Assembly: GCF_002943425.1 (NCBI RefSeq)
Contig: NZ_PTRA01000003.1
Coordinates: forward strand, 248,001-312,000
DNA: 64,000 nucleotides
Reading direction: 5' to 3'
Source of the DNA: Siphonobacter curvatus
Lineage (GTDB): Bacteria; Bacteroidota; Bacteroidia; Cytophagales; Spirosomataceae
Within the stretch, counting starts at the first letter, position 1, and the number at the start of each line of letters is the position of its first letter. The position numbers were made by a program, and so were the translations under genes. Below the pieces are notes generated by a model. The model was given only the letters and a program-made list of their open reading frames with translations, was not told the DNA's origin and made no database searches. This document shows positions 1 through 8,122 of this stretch, piece by piece.

Positions 1-1021
1 CGGTTTCCAGCGAATGATCAATCAGAAAACTCCGGTCGTACAAAACCCGCAGGCGAACCCCTTTGGGTAATTCGCGGGCTTCCAGTTCGGCCATTTTGGC
101 TTTCAGGGCTTCCAGCGCTTCGCTGGGGTTTTCGCCGCGTCGCAGTACCACAATGCCTTCGGTAGAACCCGTGACATCGACCTTCGCATCGCGTACGGTA
201 TAGCCCAGAATACCCGAAGGGGCGGGTGGGGAAATTTCCACGCGGGCTACGTCGGAGAGGAAAACGGGTACGCCGTCAATGGCCGTCAATACAATGCTTT
301 CAATGTCTTTGGGTGTTTTGAGTACCCCTAGTCCGCGTACGGCGAAGCCTTGTCCACCGCGATCAATCAAATTACCACCCGTGTTCTGATTGTTCTTACT
401 AACGGCTTCCATCACCATGGGCAGGCTCAAATGATACTTCCGCAGTTTGGCCGGATCGGTCAGGATATGGAATTCTTTCAAAGGTCCCCCGAACGTCACT
501 ACGTCAGCAATACCCGGCACCTGTAGCAGTTGCGGTACAATCCGCCAGTCCTGCAAATCACGCAATTGCATGGGCGTGTAGGTCGGTGGAGCTTCTACCA
601 CATAGCGAAAAATCTCACCTACCGCCGTCGTCAGCGGGGCCAGTTCGGTCGTAACGCCGTCGGGCAATTCGGCGTCCGCAATGCGTTCGAGTACTTGCTG
701 ACGGGCAAAATAATCCGTAACGGTTTCATCAAAATTGAGCTGTACGACCGACAAACCGAAAATGGTACGCGAACGGCGGTCCGTTACGTGAGGCGTATTG
801 TTGAGCGCCCGCTCGATGGGAATGGTTACCTGCTGTTCGACTTCCTCAGCGGCCCGCCCGTCGTACTTGGCAATGACGATCACATTCGTATCCGCAATAT
901 CCGGGTACGCTTCAATTTTGAGCGTACGGAAGCACGCGTATCCCACGCCCATCAGAGCCACCGCCAGGGCAATAACCACCCATCGATTCTTGAGGGAAAA
1001 CAATAAAAGACTGCGAATCAT
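1..1021 (-). CDS. CzcA/CusA-type heavy-metal RND efflux pump, N-terminal part (cut by window edge)
   Basis: Inner-membrane proton-driven pump subunit of a tripartite efflux system. My translation of the minus strand from the ATG at 1021 begins MIRSLLLFSLKNRWVVIALA, the first transmembrane helix of the heavy-metal (HME) RND family. It continues with the periplasmic porter-domain pattern: EAYPDIADTNV, EEVEQQVTIPIERAL, and later QVPGIADVVTFGG. The frame stays open to base 1, so about 340 of the roughly 1,030 residues usual for the family are present. The charged proton-relay and metal-selectivity residues of later helices lie outside the window, so the substrate cannot be read. It follows the DUF190 gene by 48 bp and is last in a TolC-adaptor-DUF190-pump operon. 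Confidence 0.9.
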   Translation of the reverse strand, partial: MIRSLLLFSLKNRWVVIALAVALMGVGYACFRTLKIEAYPDIADTNVIVIAKYDGRAAEEVEQQVTIPIERALNNTPHVTDRRSRTIFGLSVVQLNFDETVTDYFARQQVLERIADAELPDGVTTELAPLTTAVGEIFRYVVEAPPTYTPMQLRDLQDWRIVPQLLQVPGIADVVTFGGPLKEFHILTDPAKLRKYHLSLPMVMEAVSKNNQNTGGNLIDRGGQGFAVRGLGVLKTPKDIESIVLTAIDGVPVFLSDVARVEISPPAPSGILGYTVRDAKVDVTGSTEGIVVLRRGENPSEALEALKAKMAELEARELPKGVRLRVLYDRSFLIDHSLET

Positions 1022-1069
1022 GGAAGAAGTAGTAGGACATCACTCGGTCCAAAATGCCGAGCAAGGGGA

Positions 1070-1372
1070 TTAGAATAATTCGACTTCGTAAGCCAGCATT
1101 AAAGCCGTGGGCGAAAACTGGCGAATCTCCCGAAGCGCATACCGAACCTGTTCGGCTTCGGCTTCGAAAAGGATCAGAATGGGCGGTTCATCGAACGAAA
1201 ACAAGGCTCCGGGCCGGAGAATTCGGTGTTGTCCAATGCCGCTGATGCCTTCCAAAACCCGGGCATTAGGCATCTGTTGTTGAACCATCCACTGCAGAAT
1301 GGTGAGGTAGAGTGGATGGCCGTGGTCATCCATTTCGTCCTTATTGAGAATAATTTGAGCCTGCAGGAGCAT
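1070..1372 (-). CDS. DUF190 family protein (PII/CutA-like fold)
   Basis: Small cytoplasmic protein of 100 residues, the usual DUF190 length. The family hallmark GHPLYLTILQWM (about residues 18-29) is followed by NARVLEGISGIG and a C-terminal hydrophobic beta strand, as in the ferredoxin-like PII/CutA fold. The function of DUF190 is not established; members often sit beside ion transporters (CrcB, RND pumps), which fits a ligand- or metal-sensing role (inference). It lies between the adaptor gene (28 bp) and the pump gene (48 bp) on the same strand, so it is probably co-transcribed with them. The start is an ATG at 1372. Confidence 0.8.
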   Translation of the reverse strand: MLLQAQIILNKDEMDDHGHPLYLTILQWMVQQQMPNARVLEGISGIGQHRILRPGALFSFDEPPILILFEAEAEQVRYALREIRQFSPTALMLAYEVELF

Positions 1373-1400
1373 GAGGAGGAGTAGCTAGTATTCGTGAGCG

Positions 1401-2360
1401 TTAGAAACCAAAACTGATTCCTTTGAGCTGCATGGTATTTTCAGAGACCACGGCTTCTCCCGCTTTCAGACCCGAGAGTACGATGATGGACGAACCCGTT
1501 TGTGAACCCGTAGTAACGGCCCGACGCACGAAACGGCGGGGCTGGGTTTGGACAAACACGTAGTCTTTGCCCTGAATGGTTACCACGGCCGACTGCGGTA
1601 CCGAGAGGAAATTTCCTTCGCTGATGCCAAAGCGAACCGTAGCGAACATACCCGCCTTGAGACGTCCTCCGGCGTTGGCGACCAGAATCCGTAGTTTGAT
1701 CATACGGGTTTGAGCATCGGCAATTTCATTGATGGCCTGTAAGTTGCCTTGGAATCCTTCGCCGGGATACGCCGTAAAACTGAGCTGGCAGGTTTGTCCC
1801 TGTTTGACGCGGGTGAGCTGACTTTCGGGAACCTCACAAACGACCCAGGCCGTGCGGGGACGGGCTTTCATCAATAACTCCGCCGGAAATCCGCCCATTT
1901 GCAGCCGGGCTTCGTGCTCGATTAAGGCGGCTTTTTCATTTTCCAGCTGCGTTTCGGCTTCCAGTACATCGCGGCCCGTACCGGCTCCGTTGCTGGCCAG
2001 ATCTTTTGCCCGGGCTACGCTTACGGTAAGCGTACGAATGTTGATGCGGTGCTGAAGCAACTGCGTATACTCCGAAGCCAGTTCAGCATCGTTGAAGAGT
2101 ACCAGATGCTGATCGGGGTTTTCCTGGGAAGGAATCACGGTAGCCGCCACCTGAGCTGGAGCCTCAAAATCGGCCCGTAGATTACTGGGTTCAGCGGGCG
2201 TTGTTTTGAAATCAGCGGCCATCGCATCCGTGGGCAGTGTAATTAATTGACCATCCTGAGCAACCGTTGGTCGAAGTAATTCCGGAGGAGCTTTTTTTTC
2301 TGTTTTCTGGCAGGCCAAAAGTCCTAGCAGCAGTAGGCAGGTATAGGTGCGTACGTTCAC
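1401..2360 (-). CDS. RND efflux periplasmic adaptor (CusB/CzcB type lipoprotein)
   Basis: Membrane-fusion subunit linking the inner-membrane pump to the TolC channel. 319 residues. The N-terminus has a lipoprotein signal peptide with lipobox LLAC, so it is probably lipid-anchored. A helical-hairpin region (about residues 100-155, rich in Glu, Ala and Leu) is followed by beta-barrel and membrane-proximal domains (GEGFQGNLQAI, AGMFATVRFG). The start codon is GTG, and no better ATG precedes the signal peptide. It lies 18 bp after the TolC gene. Compared with classical CzcB it is short and has no histidine-rich N-terminal metal-binding segment that I can see. Confidence 0.88.
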   Translation of the reverse strand: MNVRTYTCLLLLGLLACQKTEKKAPPELLRPTVAQDGQLITLPTDAMAADFKTTPAEPSNLRADFEAPAQVAATVIPSQENPDQHLVLFNDAELASEYTQLLQHRINIRTLTVSVARAKDLASNGAGTGRDVLEAETQLENEKAALIEHEARLQMGGFPAELLMKARPRTAWVVCEVPESQLTRVKQGQTCQLSFTAYPGEGFQGNLQAINEIADAQTRMIKLRILVANAGGRLKAGMFATVRFGISEGNFLSVPQSAVVTIQGKDYVFVQTQPRRFVRRAVTTGSQTGSSIIVLSGLKAGEAVVSENTMQLKGISFGF

Positions 2361-2378
2361 GATTGTTCGAGTGAGGGG

Positions 2379-3617
2379 TTACCATTCAGAAATGAGGCCG
2401 GAAGTATAGAGGACGTCTACGAAGCTTTTCCGGTAATCGTATAAGGCATCAAAGTAGCTTTGGCGGGTTTCGTACCAGGCTCGCTGGGCTTCCAGGTAAT
2501 CCACCAAAGTGGTTGCTCCTTTGACGTAGCTGTAGCGGACGGAGTTGAGTACCTGATCGGATTGGCGGAGTAGTTGCTCGAATCGCTGAATGGATCGCTG
2601 GTGGTTACGAAACGTATGAATGGCCGTCCGAAGCTCCACGCTGATTCGCTTTTCCAGAAAGGTACGCTGATCCTGCGCCTGTTGCTGTAAGATTTTCGAT
2701 TTCTGGATCTCACCCTGATTGCGACTAAAAACGGGTAATTCGAAGGTCAGAAACACCCCCACGTACGGTACGGCATTCTGCGGGTTCCAGATGGTTCCGA
2801 GTTCATTGCCGGGTTTGGCCAGTACGCGTTGCAACGCCACGTTTCGCTGAGCTGCCTCCAAGCCGCTACGGGCCAGTTGCACATCCGAACGCTGCTCCAG
2901 GGCGTAGTTCAACAAGCTATCGAATTGTACCTGCGATAGAATGGGATCTTTTAAATCAATTTGTACGCTATCGGTTTGCCCGAGTTGTACCTGCAGGGCC
3001 ATGAGCTGGTTAGCGTAGGTTTGCCGGGCCGTCAGAATCAGTACGGCATTTCGTTCCGAGAAAACTTCCGTCCGGGTTAGATCCGAGGAACTCACGACCT
3101 GATTGCGTAGGCGAACCCGATTGACGGCCACCAGACTATCCAGGTTACCCTGGGTTTGCTGCAATAAGTCGAGTTTAACGGACGCATACCAGGCATCCAG
3201 CCAGCTGAGGGAGACCTCTCGTAGTACTTGACGGGTATTTTCTTTCAACGTCGCTTCCGACACCTGCGTTAGTCCCTGGGCAAAAGCTACCCGGCGGGTG
3301 CGTTTCCCATACAAATCGAACTCTTTGGTGAGCTGTAACCAAAACTGACGATTCTGTCGGCTTAGGTAGCCCGCGTCGGCGGGAAGGTGTTTGGAGGAAA
3401 GCTGAAGCAGGGTCTGATTATTGAGAATAGGATTACTGCGAAGGCCCGCCGTAATTTCATCCGAACGACTGGCGGCAATGTCCAGCGTTTGTAACTGTAG
3501 GGTAGGATTGGCTTCCCGTACCCGTTTGAGAGTTTGACGGAACGAATACACCTGTTGACCGTAACCGCCCAGATAGGCTACGAGTACCAGCCCAAGGGCC
3601 AGCGTCATTCGCATCAT
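2379..3617 (-). CDS. TolC-family outer-membrane efflux protein (CzcC/CusC type)
   Basis: Outer-membrane exit duct of the metal-type RND system. The frame is open from 3725, but I choose the ATG at 3617 because it gives a signal peptide (MMRMTLALGLVLVAYLGGYG) followed at once by the TolC start QQVYSFRQTLKRVREANPTL; ATGs at 3614 and 3608 are possible. The mature part shows two OEP repeats with long helices, the typical GLEAAQRNVALQR segment and a C-terminal SYVKGATTLVDYLEAQRAW. About 412 residues, normal for the family. It is the first gene of the operon TolC-adaptor-DUF190-pump, the usual Bacteroidota czcCBA order. Confidence 0.88.
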   Translation of the reverse strand: MMRMTLALGLVLVAYLGGYGQQVYSFRQTLKRVREANPTLQLQTLDIAASRSDEITAGLRSNPILNNQTLLQLSSKHLPADAGYLSRQNRQFWLQLTKEFDLYGKRTRRVAFAQGLTQVSEATLKENTRQVLREVSLSWLDAWYASVKLDLLQQTQGNLDSLVAVNRVRLRNQVVSSSDLTRTEVFSERNAVLILTARQTYANQLMALQVQLGQTDSVQIDLKDPILSQVQFDSLLNYALEQRSDVQLARSGLEAAQRNVALQRVLAKPGNELGTIWNPQNAVPYVGVFLTFELPVFSRNQGEIQKSKILQQQAQDQRTFLEKRISVELRTAIHTFRNHQRSIQRFEQLLRQSDQVLNSVRYSYVKGATTLVDYLEAQRAWYETRQSYFDALYDYRKSFVDVLYTSGLISEW

Positions 3618-3850
3618 AAAAAGTATTGAATTAGGAATTGGTTCATCGGATTGATCATCCGTGCTCCACAGGCAGAACAGGGTAGTCATAGCCCGTATTG
3701 GACGCAGTCGGAGCCACGAAGTCAAATCACGGGAGAAAAATAGATTTTTTGCTGGAAAAAGTCGACGACTCAGGAAAAAATCAGTGACTTCCGTTGAGTA
3801 AGAACTGAATCGTTCGGAACGCGGAAAGTAATGCGTTAAGAAAAGGGCAT

Positions 3851-3886
3851 AAAAAAAGCACGTTAGCCAGCGACTAACGTGCTTTT
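3851..3886 (-). terminator. Rho-independent terminator of tRNA-Phe
   Basis: A perfect 13-bp stem (3854-3866 with 3874-3886) with a 7-nt loop, followed on the minus strand by a run of seven T. It lies directly downstream of tRNA-Phe. The plus strand also has four T after the stem, so it may act weakly in both directions. Confidence 0.85.
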
Positions 3887-3892
3887 AAAAAA

Positions 3893-3968
<76 letters not shown>

Positions 3969-4004
3969 ATTTTTTGTCCCGCTACTACGTGTGTTTTGGG
4001 ACTG

Positions 4005-4035
4005 CAAAAGTAGTAGCATAAAGCGCCAAAAGCAA
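4005..4035 (-). promoter_or_regulatory. Bacteroidota-type promoter for tRNA-Phe
   Basis: On the minus strand a -33 TTG (4033-4035) is followed after exactly 20 bp by a perfect -7 element TACTTTTG (4005-4012). This matches the Bacteroidota primary-sigma consensus TTG-N19/21-TAnnTTTG. The predicted start is near 3998, about 30 nt before the mature tRNA end. Confidence 0.7.
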
Positions 4036-4121
4036 TACCTGAGGCAATATTTTTTAAAAAACTTTTTAAAATAAGCCGAAACCGCCTGTGGATCACCCGC
4101 TTGAGGTCACAAATTTAAAAC

Positions 4122-4152
4122 TTGCTGAAGCAGAACTATCGGCTTATGTTTG
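4122..4152 (+). promoter_or_regulatory. Bacteroidota-type promoter for the nucleotidyltransferase gene
   Basis: A -33 TTG (4122-4124), a 20-bp spacer and a perfect -7 TATGTTTG (4145-4152). The predicted start is near 4159, leaving a leader of about 90 nt before the ATG at 4248. It diverges from the tRNA-Phe promoter. Confidence 0.65.
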
Positions 4153-4247
4153 TAGCCAGTACTCGTAATTCCGACAATGAATCACCGCTATACTTGAATC
4201 CTATTCAACCAAGTAGTTCCACGTATAGAATTGTAGAAAATTAAGTC

Positions 4248-5252
4248 ATGAACATTATTATTCCCATGGCAGGGATGGGTAAGCGGATGCGGCCTCACAC
4301 CCTCAGTATCCCGAAGCCCCTGATTCCCATTGCCGGAAAACCCATTGTACAAAGGCTCGTAGAAGACATTGCCAAAGTATGTGGTACCCCCATCGATGAA
4401 ATAGCCTTTGTCATTGGTGATTTTGGTGAAGAAGTAGAGCAACGCTTACTGGCCATTGCCGAGTCAGTCGGAGCAAAAGGCCGTATTTGTTATCAGAATG
4501 AACCCCTTGGAACGGCTCACGCCATTTTATGCGGGGCTGAAAGTCTGAAAGGAAATGTCATTGTTGCGTACGCCGATACCCTGTTTAGGGCCGATTTCAA
4601 GTTAGAGACCGATCAGGACGCCATCATCTGGGTACAGGCGGTGGAAGACCCGAGTGCCTTTGGGGTAGCTCAGGTAAACGAAGCGGGCGAAATCATCGGT
4701 TTTGTGGAGAAACCGCAAACCTTCGTCTCTGATCTGGCGATCATCGGTATTTATTATTTCAAAGACGGTGAGAACCTTCGCCAGGAATTACAATACCTGG
4801 TGGATCACAATATCAAAGTTTCCGGTGAGTATCAGCTGACGGATGCCATTGAAAATATGCGTCGCAAAGGCCTGAAGTTTGTACCGGGTCAGGTGCAGGA
4901 ATGGCTGGATTGCGGCAACAAACAGGCCACGGTAGAAACCAATCGCCGTTACCTGGAATTTGTCCGCGACCAGAACCTCATTCACGAATCCGTAAAGCTG
5001 ATCAACTCGGTGGTCATTCCGCCCGTATTCGTAGGTGAAAATGCCGTCATTGAAAATACGGTACTTGGTCCCCACGTTTCCGTGGGTAAAAAGACGAGCG
5101 TGAAGGATTCCGTGATCCGCAATTCCATTGTGCAGGAAAATACGGTGATCGAAAGTGTCAACCTAGAAAATTCCATGGTGGGCAACTTCGTTCACTTAAC
5201 CAGTAAAGCCGCTGATTTGAGTGTCGGCGATTATAACTCGATTACGGTTTAA
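4248..5252 (+). CDS. Sugar-phosphate nucleotidyltransferase with C-terminal left-handed beta-helix
   Basis: Probably transfers a nucleotidyl group to a sugar 1-phosphate, making an NDP-sugar in the cytoplasm. 334 residues. The N-terminal Rossmann-like domain carries the nucleotide loop GMGKRMRP (about residues 9-16), followed by IPKPLIPIAGKP, the metal-site segment AYADTLF, the conserved VEKP, and EWLDCGN near residue 225. Residues from about 250 on (VVIPPVFVGENAVIENTVLG) show hexapeptide-like beta-helix repeats, as in GlmU- and RmlA-long-type enzymes. There is no recognisable acetyltransferase active site, so I would not call it GlmU. The ATG follows a matching promoter at 4122-4152, and the gene lies upstream of envelope genes. 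The substrate cannot be read from sequence. Confidence 0.85.
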   Translation: MNIIIPMAGMGKRMRPHTLSIPKPLIPIAGKPIVQRLVEDIAKVCGTPIDEIAFVIGDFGEEVEQRLLAIAESVGAKGRICYQNEPLGTAHAILCGAESLKGNVIVAYADTLFRADFKLETDQDAIIWVQAVEDPSAFGVAQVNEAGEIIGFVEKPQTFVSDLAIIGIYYFKDGENLRQELQYLVDHNIKVSGEYQLTDAIENMRRKGLKFVPGQVQEWLDCGNKQATVETNRRYLEFVRDQNLIHESVKLINSVVIPPVFVGENAVIENTVLGPHVSVGKKTSVKDSVIRNSIVQENTVIESVNLENSMVGNFVHLTSKAADLSVGDYNSITV

Positions 5253-5322
5253 GCAAACCACGCAGCCGTTCGTATCTGCTTAGAAATGACGGGCGTAGCT
5301 TTAGAGCGAGCCTGTGTTTGTA

Positions 5323-5366
5323 TACTTTCAGTACCCTCAGGCGTTTTTTTGTGGGTATTGAAAGTA
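5323..5366 (+). other. Inverted repeat with T-tract in its loop, before the TPR gene
   Basis: The 14-nt arms 5323-5336 and 5353-5366 pair with one G-U. The 16-nt loop contains a run of seven T. A competing small hairpin (GCCTG near 5310, CAGGC near 5338-5342) would sit directly before that T-run and look like a weak terminator. The two structures exclude each other, as in an attenuator, but this is speculative. Confidence 0.3.
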
Positions 5367-5464
5367 TTAATTTTTGCTTTCAATTCGTTGAAATCCAGTA
5401 AATTGTAAAAGTAAAACGCTCCGAAGGTTATTTTTTCGCAATCCTGAGCCCACTGACAGCCTCT

Positions 5465-7162
5465 ATGAAAGCAGTTGCCCTAGCCGTATTGATGGCTTTT
5501 TTGGCCGGGCCTACGATTGCCCAGCAAAAAAAGAAAAAAGAAGCACCTACGGCGGAGCAAATCGCCGAGGCAGAACGCGTATTCGCGGAAGGGATGAAGT
5601 TTTTTGTGCAGGATGATTTCGAACAAGCTATTCCTGCCTTCCAAAAGTCCCTGGAAATGTCGCCGGAAAACGCCGGGGTCAGTTATTCCCTGGCCAAAGC
5701 CTACGATAAAAAGGGAGATACGGACAAGGCCATGCCACACGCCGAAAAGGCCTTTCTGCTCAGCCCCGAAAATAAATTCGCCACTACCTTATTGGCCGAT
5801 ATTTACGAGAAAAAACACAAGTTTGCCGAGGCCGCTAAGCTGTATCAACTGCTGGCGACGCGGTACCCCGAAAATACGGAATACGCCATTGAATTAGCCT
5901 CGCTGTACTTACAGCAGGATCAGTATGCCGAAGCGCTGAAGGCGTACGACAAGGTCGAAAAAACGCTGGGACTTTCGGAAGAAATTACCCAGCAAAAGCA
6001 GATGGTACTGCTCAAGCAGGGCAAAGTAAACGAAGCGATCAAGGAAGGCGAGCGACTCATCAATTCCGATCCTTCGGAAGTAGAATACCTGGTGGATCAG
6101 GCCGAACTGCTCATGACGCATGACCGTTCGGAACAGGCCATTCCCGTCCTCGAAAAAATCCTCCAGCTTCGCTCCGACAATGCTCAGGCTCACATTATGC
6201 TGGCGGAGCTCTACCGCAAGAAAGGCGATTTAAAACGCTGTAATGAAGAATTAGGCAAAGCCTTTGCCGACCCTTCACTCGATGCCACGACGAAAGCCCG
6301 CGTATTGACGAGCTACATGGCCATGTTGCCGCAGGAGAGTCAGAACGAGGATGTACTGGCCTTCGCCCGCAGTCTGGTGCAAAGTCATCCGGAGCAGTCC
6401 CAGGGACACGTCATTCTCGGTGATTTACTGGCTCAACGCAATGACAAAGCCGCCGCCCGGGATAGTTACGCCAAAGCGGTTCGATTGGATGGCTCGCTTA
6501 ACGAAGTCTGGCAACGCGTTATTCAACTCGACGGCGACCTTAACCAGATGGATAGCGTCGTTACGCATGCCGAACAAGCACTGGAAGTATTTCCTAATCA
6601 GGCCGTATTCTGGTACGCCAGTGGCTCGGCTAACCTGGCAAAAAAGCAGTATAAAAAAGCGGTGGATGCCCTGGAAGAAGCCCGACGTCTTTCGAGCGAT
6701 ACGAAGTTACTGACCTTCATTCACGCCCAACTAGGCGATGCGTACAATGCGATGGGTAAGTTCGAAGCTTCGGACGGAGCCTACGAAGACGCGCTGAAAA
6801 TTGACGCGAATAATGAGCATGTCTTAAACAATTACGGTTATTTTTTGTCTCTGCGTAAGGTTAAACTCGATAAGGCTACCGAAATGACGAGCCGTCTTGT
6901 GAAACTGTTCCCGCAGAACGCCACGTATCTGGATACCCATGCCTGGGTGTATTTTGCGCGCGGTGATTATGCCATGGCCCGTACGTTTCTGGAAAAAGCC
7001 GTCAAACTCGACGCTTCCAATGGAACCATCTGGGAACATTACGGTGACGTACTCTTTCAGTTAAACGAGAAAGAGAAAGCGTTGGAACAGTGGAAGAAGG
7101 CCAAAAGCCTGGGCGTAGCTTCGGAGCGAATCGAAAAGAAAATATCCACCGGATCGCTGTAA
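5465..7162 (+). CDS. Exported tetratricopeptide-repeat protein
   Basis: 565 residues with a signal peptide (MKAVALAVLMAFLAGPTIAQ) and a lysine-rich patch, then about 13-14 TPR units across the whole chain. Typical repeats are EQAIPAFQKSLEMSPENAGV (about residues 53-72), AKLYQLLATRYPENTEYAIE and GDYAMARTFLEKAVKLDASN. TPR proteins act as scaffolds; no enzymatic domain is seen. It lies in a plus-strand block with the nucleotidyltransferase, DUF4292 and EnvC genes, which suggests a role in envelope assembly or outer-membrane protein handling (inference). The ATG at 5465 gives the signal peptide directly. Confidence 0.85.
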   Translation: MKAVALAVLMAFLAGPTIAQQKKKKEAPTAEQIAEAERVFAEGMKFFVQDDFEQAIPAFQKSLEMSPENAGVSYSLAKAYDKKGDTDKAMPHAEKAFLLSPENKFATTLLADIYEKKHKFAEAAKLYQLLATRYPENTEYAIELASLYLQQDQYAEALKAYDKVEKTLGLSEEITQQKQMVLLKQGKVNEAIKEGERLINSDPSEVEYLVDQAELLMTHDRSEQAIPVLEKILQLRSDNAQAHIMLAELYRKKGDLKRCNEELGKAFADPSLDATTKARVLTSYMAMLPQESQNEDVLAFARSLVQSHPEQSQGHVILGDLLAQRNDKAAARDSYAKAVRLDGSLNEVWQRVIQLDGDLNQMDSVVTHAEQALEVFPNQAVFWYASGSANLAKKQYKKAVDALEEARRLSSDTKLLTFIHAQLGDAYNAMGKFEASDGAYEDALKIDANNEHVLNNYGYFLSLRKVKLDKATEMTSRLVKLFPQNATYLDTHAWVYFARGDYAMARTFLEKAVKLDASNGTIWEHYGDVLFQLNEKEKALEQWKKAKSLGVASERIEKKISTGSL

Positions 7163-7225
7163 GGTAGTAAATACATTGGCAAGACCGGGTGAGCCAGGGA
7201 AAGACCGCACTTGTAACGATTGACC

Positions 7226-8047
7226 ATGAAGCATTGGTTTGTATCTCTTTTTTTAGGAATAGTTCTGAGTACGACGGTAAGTTGTAAGCGGCAGAAAACG
7301 CGTAAATCAGTTCCGATGGCCCGCGTCGATTCGGCCAGCGGCCCTACGGAAGTTACGAAGCTGCCTACAATCCGAACACCGGAAGCAACCAGCGAGAAAG
7401 TAGCCATTGATGAGGTCGATTTTACGTATCTGGTGGCTCGTTCCAAAGTATCTTTCCGTTCCAAAGCAGACGGTATCGATAATGCCGATTTAACGCTCCG
7501 CATGAAGAAAGACAGCCTGATCTGGTTCACCGCCGGTCAGTTTGGCATTACCGGAGCCCGGGGGCGGATCACGCGGGATTCGGTAACGATTGTCGATGTG
7601 CTGCACCGGAGTTATACGCAACTGAGCTTCCCCCAACTCAGTGCCCGTCTGGGTATTGAAGTCAGTTATGATCTCCTGCAATCCATTATCATTGGCAGTA
7701 TGCCCTGGAAAACCCAGATCGAACAAATTCAGAAAGACAGTAGTACCCATGTCCTGCGGCAACGTTCGGGACCTGTACAAATCGCCAATTATCTCAATCC
7801 GGCTACTCGTAAAATTGTACAGGTAGAAGCTTCGGAAGGCTCCCGTCACTTACTTTTGTCATTCCAGGATTTCACGACCATTGAACGTTTTCTGTTTCCG
7901 CTGAGTAGTACCCTGACCCTGGAAGGAAAAACCGGAACGGGATCGCCGCAGCAAACCGTTGTGGAACTCCGGCACCGCAAAGTGGAGCTGACGAATCAGG
8001 TTCAAACCTTTCCCTTTAGTATTCCCTCGCGATATACGCGTAACTAG
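7226..8047 (+). CDS. DUF4292 lipoprotein
   Basis: 273 residues from the ATG at 7226; a TTG two codons earlier is unlikely. The signal peptide ends in a lipobox (TTVSC), so this is an envelope lipoprotein. The body matches the DUF4292 pattern: FRSKADGIDNADLTLRMKKD, then SLIWFTAGQFGITGARGRITRDSV and several beta strands through QTFPFSIPSRY. DUF4292 proteins are predicted to have a LolA/LolB-like half-barrel, pointing to lipid or lipoprotein handling at the outer membrane (inference). It lies 63 bp after the TPR gene and about 75 bp before the EnvC gene, probably one operon. Confidence 0.8.
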   Translation: MKHWFVSLFLGIVLSTTVSCKRQKTRKSVPMARVDSASGPTEVTKLPTIRTPEATSEKVAIDEVDFTYLVARSKVSFRSKADGIDNADLTLRMKKDSLIWFTAGQFGITGARGRITRDSVTIVDVLHRSYTQLSFPQLSARLGIEVSYDLLQSIIIGSMPWKTQIEQIQKDSSTHVLRQRSGPVQIANYLNPATRKIVQVEASEGSRHLLLSFQDFTTIERFLFPLSSTLTLEGKTGTGSPQQTVVELRHRKVELTNQVQTFPFSIPSRYTRN

Positions 8048-8122
8048 CCAAGCCGTAATTAATTCATAGTAGTGGTTCAACTTTTGCTTTTTCACATTTT
8101 GCGTATTTTCCCAACCTTCTCT

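Noticed and set aside
530-1073. Plus-strand open frames of 158 and 91 codons at the window start
   Set aside because: They are antisense to the CzcA-type pump gene, whose minus-strand frame is open to base 1 and encodes clear RND motifs.
8072-8122. GTG at 8072 as start of the EnvC gene
   Set aside because: It would place 17 extra residues, partly hydrophobic, before a complete signal peptide. The TTG at 8123 is preferred, though not proven.
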